This document shows, piece by piece, positions 61,682 through 64,000 of a stretch of 64,000 nucleotides of DNA; the stretch's first letter is position 1; every line of letters begins with the position of its first letter. The notes beneath the pieces were generated by a model. It was not told where the DNA came from, ran no database searches, and worked only from the letters and a program-made list of their open reading frames with translations. Origin of the DNA: JAWKSY01 sp041402125 (GTDB taxonomy: Bacteria; Planctomycetota; GCA-002687715; DRQF01). Made by a program: the position numbers and the translations under genes. The stretch covers positions 49,510 to 113,509 of the forward strand of contig JAWKSY010000015.1 of assembly GCA_041402125.1 (NCBI GenBank), in the 5' to 3' direction.

Positions 61682-63706
61682 TCACGGCCCCGTGATGACG
61701 AAGTCGTAGGCGTCCGAGGCCACGAAGTAGAAGTTGCGGGCGAACGGCGTGGAACCGACGGCCTGGAAGCGGACGGTGTAGCCGCCGAGCCCGGCCGGGA
61801 CGGTCGTCGAGAACGCCGTTCCGGCCGCGCTCGCGGCGACGGGGCCCCAGGCGACGAAGGCCGCATCCTGCACGGCCGTCGCCGTGGCGTTCACCCAGAG
61901 CCCGGGGAAGGCCGTCGACGCGACGGGCCCGCTCGACCCGCCGAAGTAGCCCTGCGCGAGCACGTACGTCGGGACGCCCGTGAAGGTGCCGCAGGGCGTC
62001 GTGGGGCGGACCGCGAAGACGTCGCCCGCCGCGACCCCGACCCCCGTCCCGTACGAGTCCGGTCCGCCGTTCAGGGACCAGGCGAGCTGGAGGTCCTCGG
62101 TCGTCCCGGGGAACTGTGGCCAGGGGCCGAACTCGTGGGCGCCGAGATCGACGGAGGCTCCGGCGCGACGGGGATGGCCGTCGCGATCGAGGGGCGTGGT
62201 GATGTAGTTCGCGCAACCGGCGTCGATCATCGGCGAGCCCGGAGCGAGCCGGAGGTCGAGCGTCGCCGGCGAGACGAACTGCGGCGGCACGTCGAGGATG
62301 CCCGGCCCGGAGAAGCCGCCCTGGATGTTGCAGGTGTCGACGTCGGTGAAGAGGTTCGAGCCGGGCGCGACGCCGATCTCCCCGCCGAGATCGCCGTACA
62401 GGATCGACTGGTAGACAGCGAGCCCCACGACGCCCGTGACCGCGTCGGCGAAGAGGGCGCCACCCGAGCCGGACGCGCCGGATCCGTCGACGCCGGGGGC
62501 GTTCTGCGTGAAGGTCGAGTGACGCACCCGGAGGGACCACAGCGAGCCCGTGGACACGACGGCGATCGCGCCGCCGTCTCCGGCGACGAGGGTGCCGTCG
62601 CCGGCCGCGTTCTGCGCGAACACGCACTGGTCGACCTCGATGATCCCGTTGTCGCTGGCGATCGAGGAGTGCACGGCGTGGATCGCGCCGCCGGCTCCGC
62701 CCTGCACGCCGCCGCCGCTGCCGCCGGCGTGATTGCCGATGAAGTCGCAGCGGCGGACGATCAGGGCCGAGTTGCTGCCGAGATTCTCGAAGGCGATCGC
62801 GCCGCCCGGACCGCCGGTGCCGTTCGCGTCCCCGGCCGAGTTCCCCACGAACACGCAGCCGCGGGCCTCGCACCGGACGTCGCTGCCCGGGATGGCGCGG
62901 AGCGAGATCGCCCCGCCCGCCCCGCCGCCCGGGACGAGGCCGCCGCCGGCGGGGAAGGCGTCCTCGGCGGAGTTGCCGTCGAAGGTGCAGTCGACGAACT
63001 CGAGGTGGCACTGCGACCCGACGAAGCAGCTCGCGGCCACCGCGCCGCCGCCGCCGTTCTGGGCGATCGTTCCCGGCATCGAGCTCGCGCAGGCGTTGCC
63101 GATGAACTGGCAGCCGACGAAGACGGCGTCGACGCCGGCCGCTCCCACCGTCGCGGCGAGGACCGCGCCGCCGCCCGGCGGATTCGGTCCCGTCGAGAGG
63201 GCGACGTTCGACTGGAAGACGCAGTCCTCGAAGCGCGGGGCCGCCGGAACCGCGTTGCTGGCCTCCCGGAGCCGCACCGCGCCGCCCCCCGCGAGACCGA
63301 GGCAGCCGACGAAGATGCAGTTGCGGATCCGGGGCGAGGCGCGACAGAGCAGACCCCCCGAGGTGTCCGTGGCGGCCGCGCCGACCCCGTTCGTGATCGT
63401 GAAGCCGTCCAGGATCGCTCCGGGCCCTTCGCCGGAGTCGATCCGGACGGGGTTCGATGCGCCCTGCGCGTCGATGATCGTCGTTGCGGCGCCGGCGTTC
63501 GAGCGGACCTCGACGTTCTTACCCAGGAAGTCGAGGTCGCCGGGGTAGGTCCCGGGGTCGACGAGGACGAGGTCGCCGTTCTGGGCGGCGGCGAGCGCCG
63601 CGCCGATCGTCGCGAACTGCTGCGGGACGAGGCGCGTCGTCTGGGCCCCGAGCGGCGAGGCGAGGAGGGCGAACAGGAGGGTGGCCGCGGTCGCGAGGGG
63701 CTTCAT
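61682..63706 (-). CDS. Secreted right-handed parallel beta-helix protein
   Basis: The 674-residue protein has a signal peptide (ATLLFALLASPLGAQ) and about ten beta-helix turns with repeated strands such as CIFVGCLGLAGGGAVRL, CVFVGNSAGDANG and VRRCDFIGNHAGGSGGGV (pattern C-x-F-x-x-N with Gly-rich turns). A LAPGSPMIDAGC and DLGAHEFG closing motif follows, then a C-terminal beta module (VYRFQAVGSTPFARNFYFVASDAYDFVITG-like sequence in the last 50 residues). This family includes choice-of-anchor or polysaccharide-lyase-like surface proteins; no lyase catalytic residues can be asserted. The start at ATG 63706 is chosen for the signal peptide. The N-terminal QQFATIGAALAAAQNGDLVLVDPGTY is the usual first turn. 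Confidence 0.88.
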   Translation of the reverse strand: MKPLATAATLLFALLASPLGAQTTRLVPQQFATIGAALAAAQNGDLVLVDPGTYPGDLDFLGKNVEVRSNAGAATTIIDAQGASNPVRIDSGEGPGAILDGFTITNGVGAAATDTSGGLLCRASPRIRNCIFVGCLGLAGGGAVRLREASNAVPAAPRFEDCVFQSNVALSTGPNPPGGGAVLAATVGAAGVDAVFVGCQFIGNACASSMPGTIAQNGGGGAVAASCFVGSQCHLEFVDCTFDGNSAEDAFPAGGGLVPGGGAGGAISLRAIPGSDVRCEARGCVFVGNSAGDANGTGGPGGAIAFENLGSNSALIVRRCDFIGNHAGGSGGGVQGGAGGAIHAVHSSIASDNGIIEVDQCVFAQNAAGDGTLVAGDGGAIAVVSTGSLWSLRVRHSTFTQNAPGVDGSGASGSGGALFADAVTGVVGLAVYQSILYGDLGGEIGVAPGSNLFTDVDTCNIQGGFSGPGILDVPPQFVSPATLDLRLAPGSPMIDAGCANYITTPLDRDGHPRRAGASVDLGAHEFGPWPQFPGTTEDLQLAWSLNGGPDSYGTGVGVAAGDVFAVRPTTPCGTFTGVPTYVLAQGYFGGSSGPVASTAFPGLWVNATATAVQDAAFVAWGPVAASAAGTAFSTTVPAGLGGYTVRFQAVGSTPFARNFYFVASDAYDFVITGP

Positions 63707-64000
63707 CGCTGGGTCTCTTCGGGGATCTCGATGAGATCGGGACGCCGGACCCGATCGTCCCGAGCCTACCCCATCGGCGCCCCCGGGCCGCGCCCCGTCC
63801 CGAATCGCCGCGCCCGCGGCACCTTGCGCCTCCCGGCTCCGCTTGGCACCCTTCGGCAAGCGGAGGAGCGACACGGTCGCCCCCGCAGCGCACCCCGACG
63901 AGGGGGCGCAGGCGCGCGTCGCCGGTCGATCGAAGGGGATCGATCCCAGCGCGCCCCAGAGAACGCGGCCTCGCCAACGGTGACGCTCGGCCGCCGGCGC
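63707..64000. other. Upstream flank, no gene recognised (294 bp)
   Basis: I find no conserved coding frame, palindrome or RNA gene. It presumably contains the promoter of the beta-helix gene. Confidence 0.4.

Overview
This is a 64-kb window of very high-GC, gene-dense bacterial DNA, best read as part of a Planctomycetota-like chromosome from an environmental or draft assembly. The taxonomic call is an inference. It rests on a sigma-70 factor of the ECF type expanded in planctomycetes, a Ser/Thr kinase with an FHA-less TPR/coil tail, a Tat-exported Gfo/Idh oxidoreductase, and several large secreted proteins sharing an all-beta C-terminal module. There is no 16S gene, and I saw no tRNA gene, CRISPR array, prophage or complete insertion sequence.

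Layout. 0-5.5 kb: a minus-strand sulfide-oxidation operon (1-Cys peroxiredoxin, type II sulfide:quinone oxidoreductase, TauE/SafE permease, persulfide dioxygenase-rhodanese), then a scrambled stretch with a truncated second copy of a 7Fe ferredoxin gene beside the intact one. 5.5-8.6 kb: PepSY protein with a poly-Asp tail plus a response regulator/histidine kinase pair. 8.5-15.7 kb: DUF1772 protein, esterase, a hypothetical protein, a receiver-less sigma-54 activator and a 1030-residue transglutaminase-like/TPR protein. 15.8-20 kb: ABC exporter and an RND/MMPL protein. 20-28 kb: DUF1579 protein, Ser/Thr kinase, subtilase, ECF sigma factor. 28-33.5 kb: purF, Gfo/Idh oxidoreductase, RNA methyltransferase, MOSC protein. 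33.4-40.3 kb: degenerate sensor kinase coupled to a di-haem peroxidase, a pentahaem cytochrome, and a receiver protein coupled to a GspE ATPase. 40.6-46.8 kb: two tandem secreted paralogues, a GNAT protein and a vanadium haloperoxidase-like protein. 46.9-49.2 kb: nitrilase-GNAT fusion and a SET-domain protein. 49.4-55.7 kb: a run of seven co-directional genes (TPP enzyme, TTC38-like TPR protein, two tiny membrane proteins, haem b/Rieske fusion, a membrane-anchored Cys-rich protein, a DUF1624-like membrane protein). 55.7-61.7 kb: TorD chaperone and a two-subunit molybdopterin oxidoreductase, divergent from an FMN-binding glutamate synthase-like gene. 61.7-63.7 kb: a secreted parallel beta-helix protein.

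Two themes cut across the genes. First, redox metabolism of sulfur, c-type haem and molybdenum dominates, which fits a respiratory, sulfide-exposed lifestyle. Second, families of palindromic REP-like elements sit almost exclusively at gene ends. Eight units share a GGTG(T/C)CAGTCACC core, and three pairs of them form near-perfect inverted doublets with 35-39 bp spacers. A second family is built on GGGGTCTGACCCC.

Quality warning: at least six otherwise well-conserved genes carry single-base frameshifts, several in homopolymers, and 57.4-61.0 kb and 4.4-4.9 kb are riddled with them. I treat these as probable sequence errors rather than pseudogenes, and coordinates for those genes span the whole gene across the breaks.
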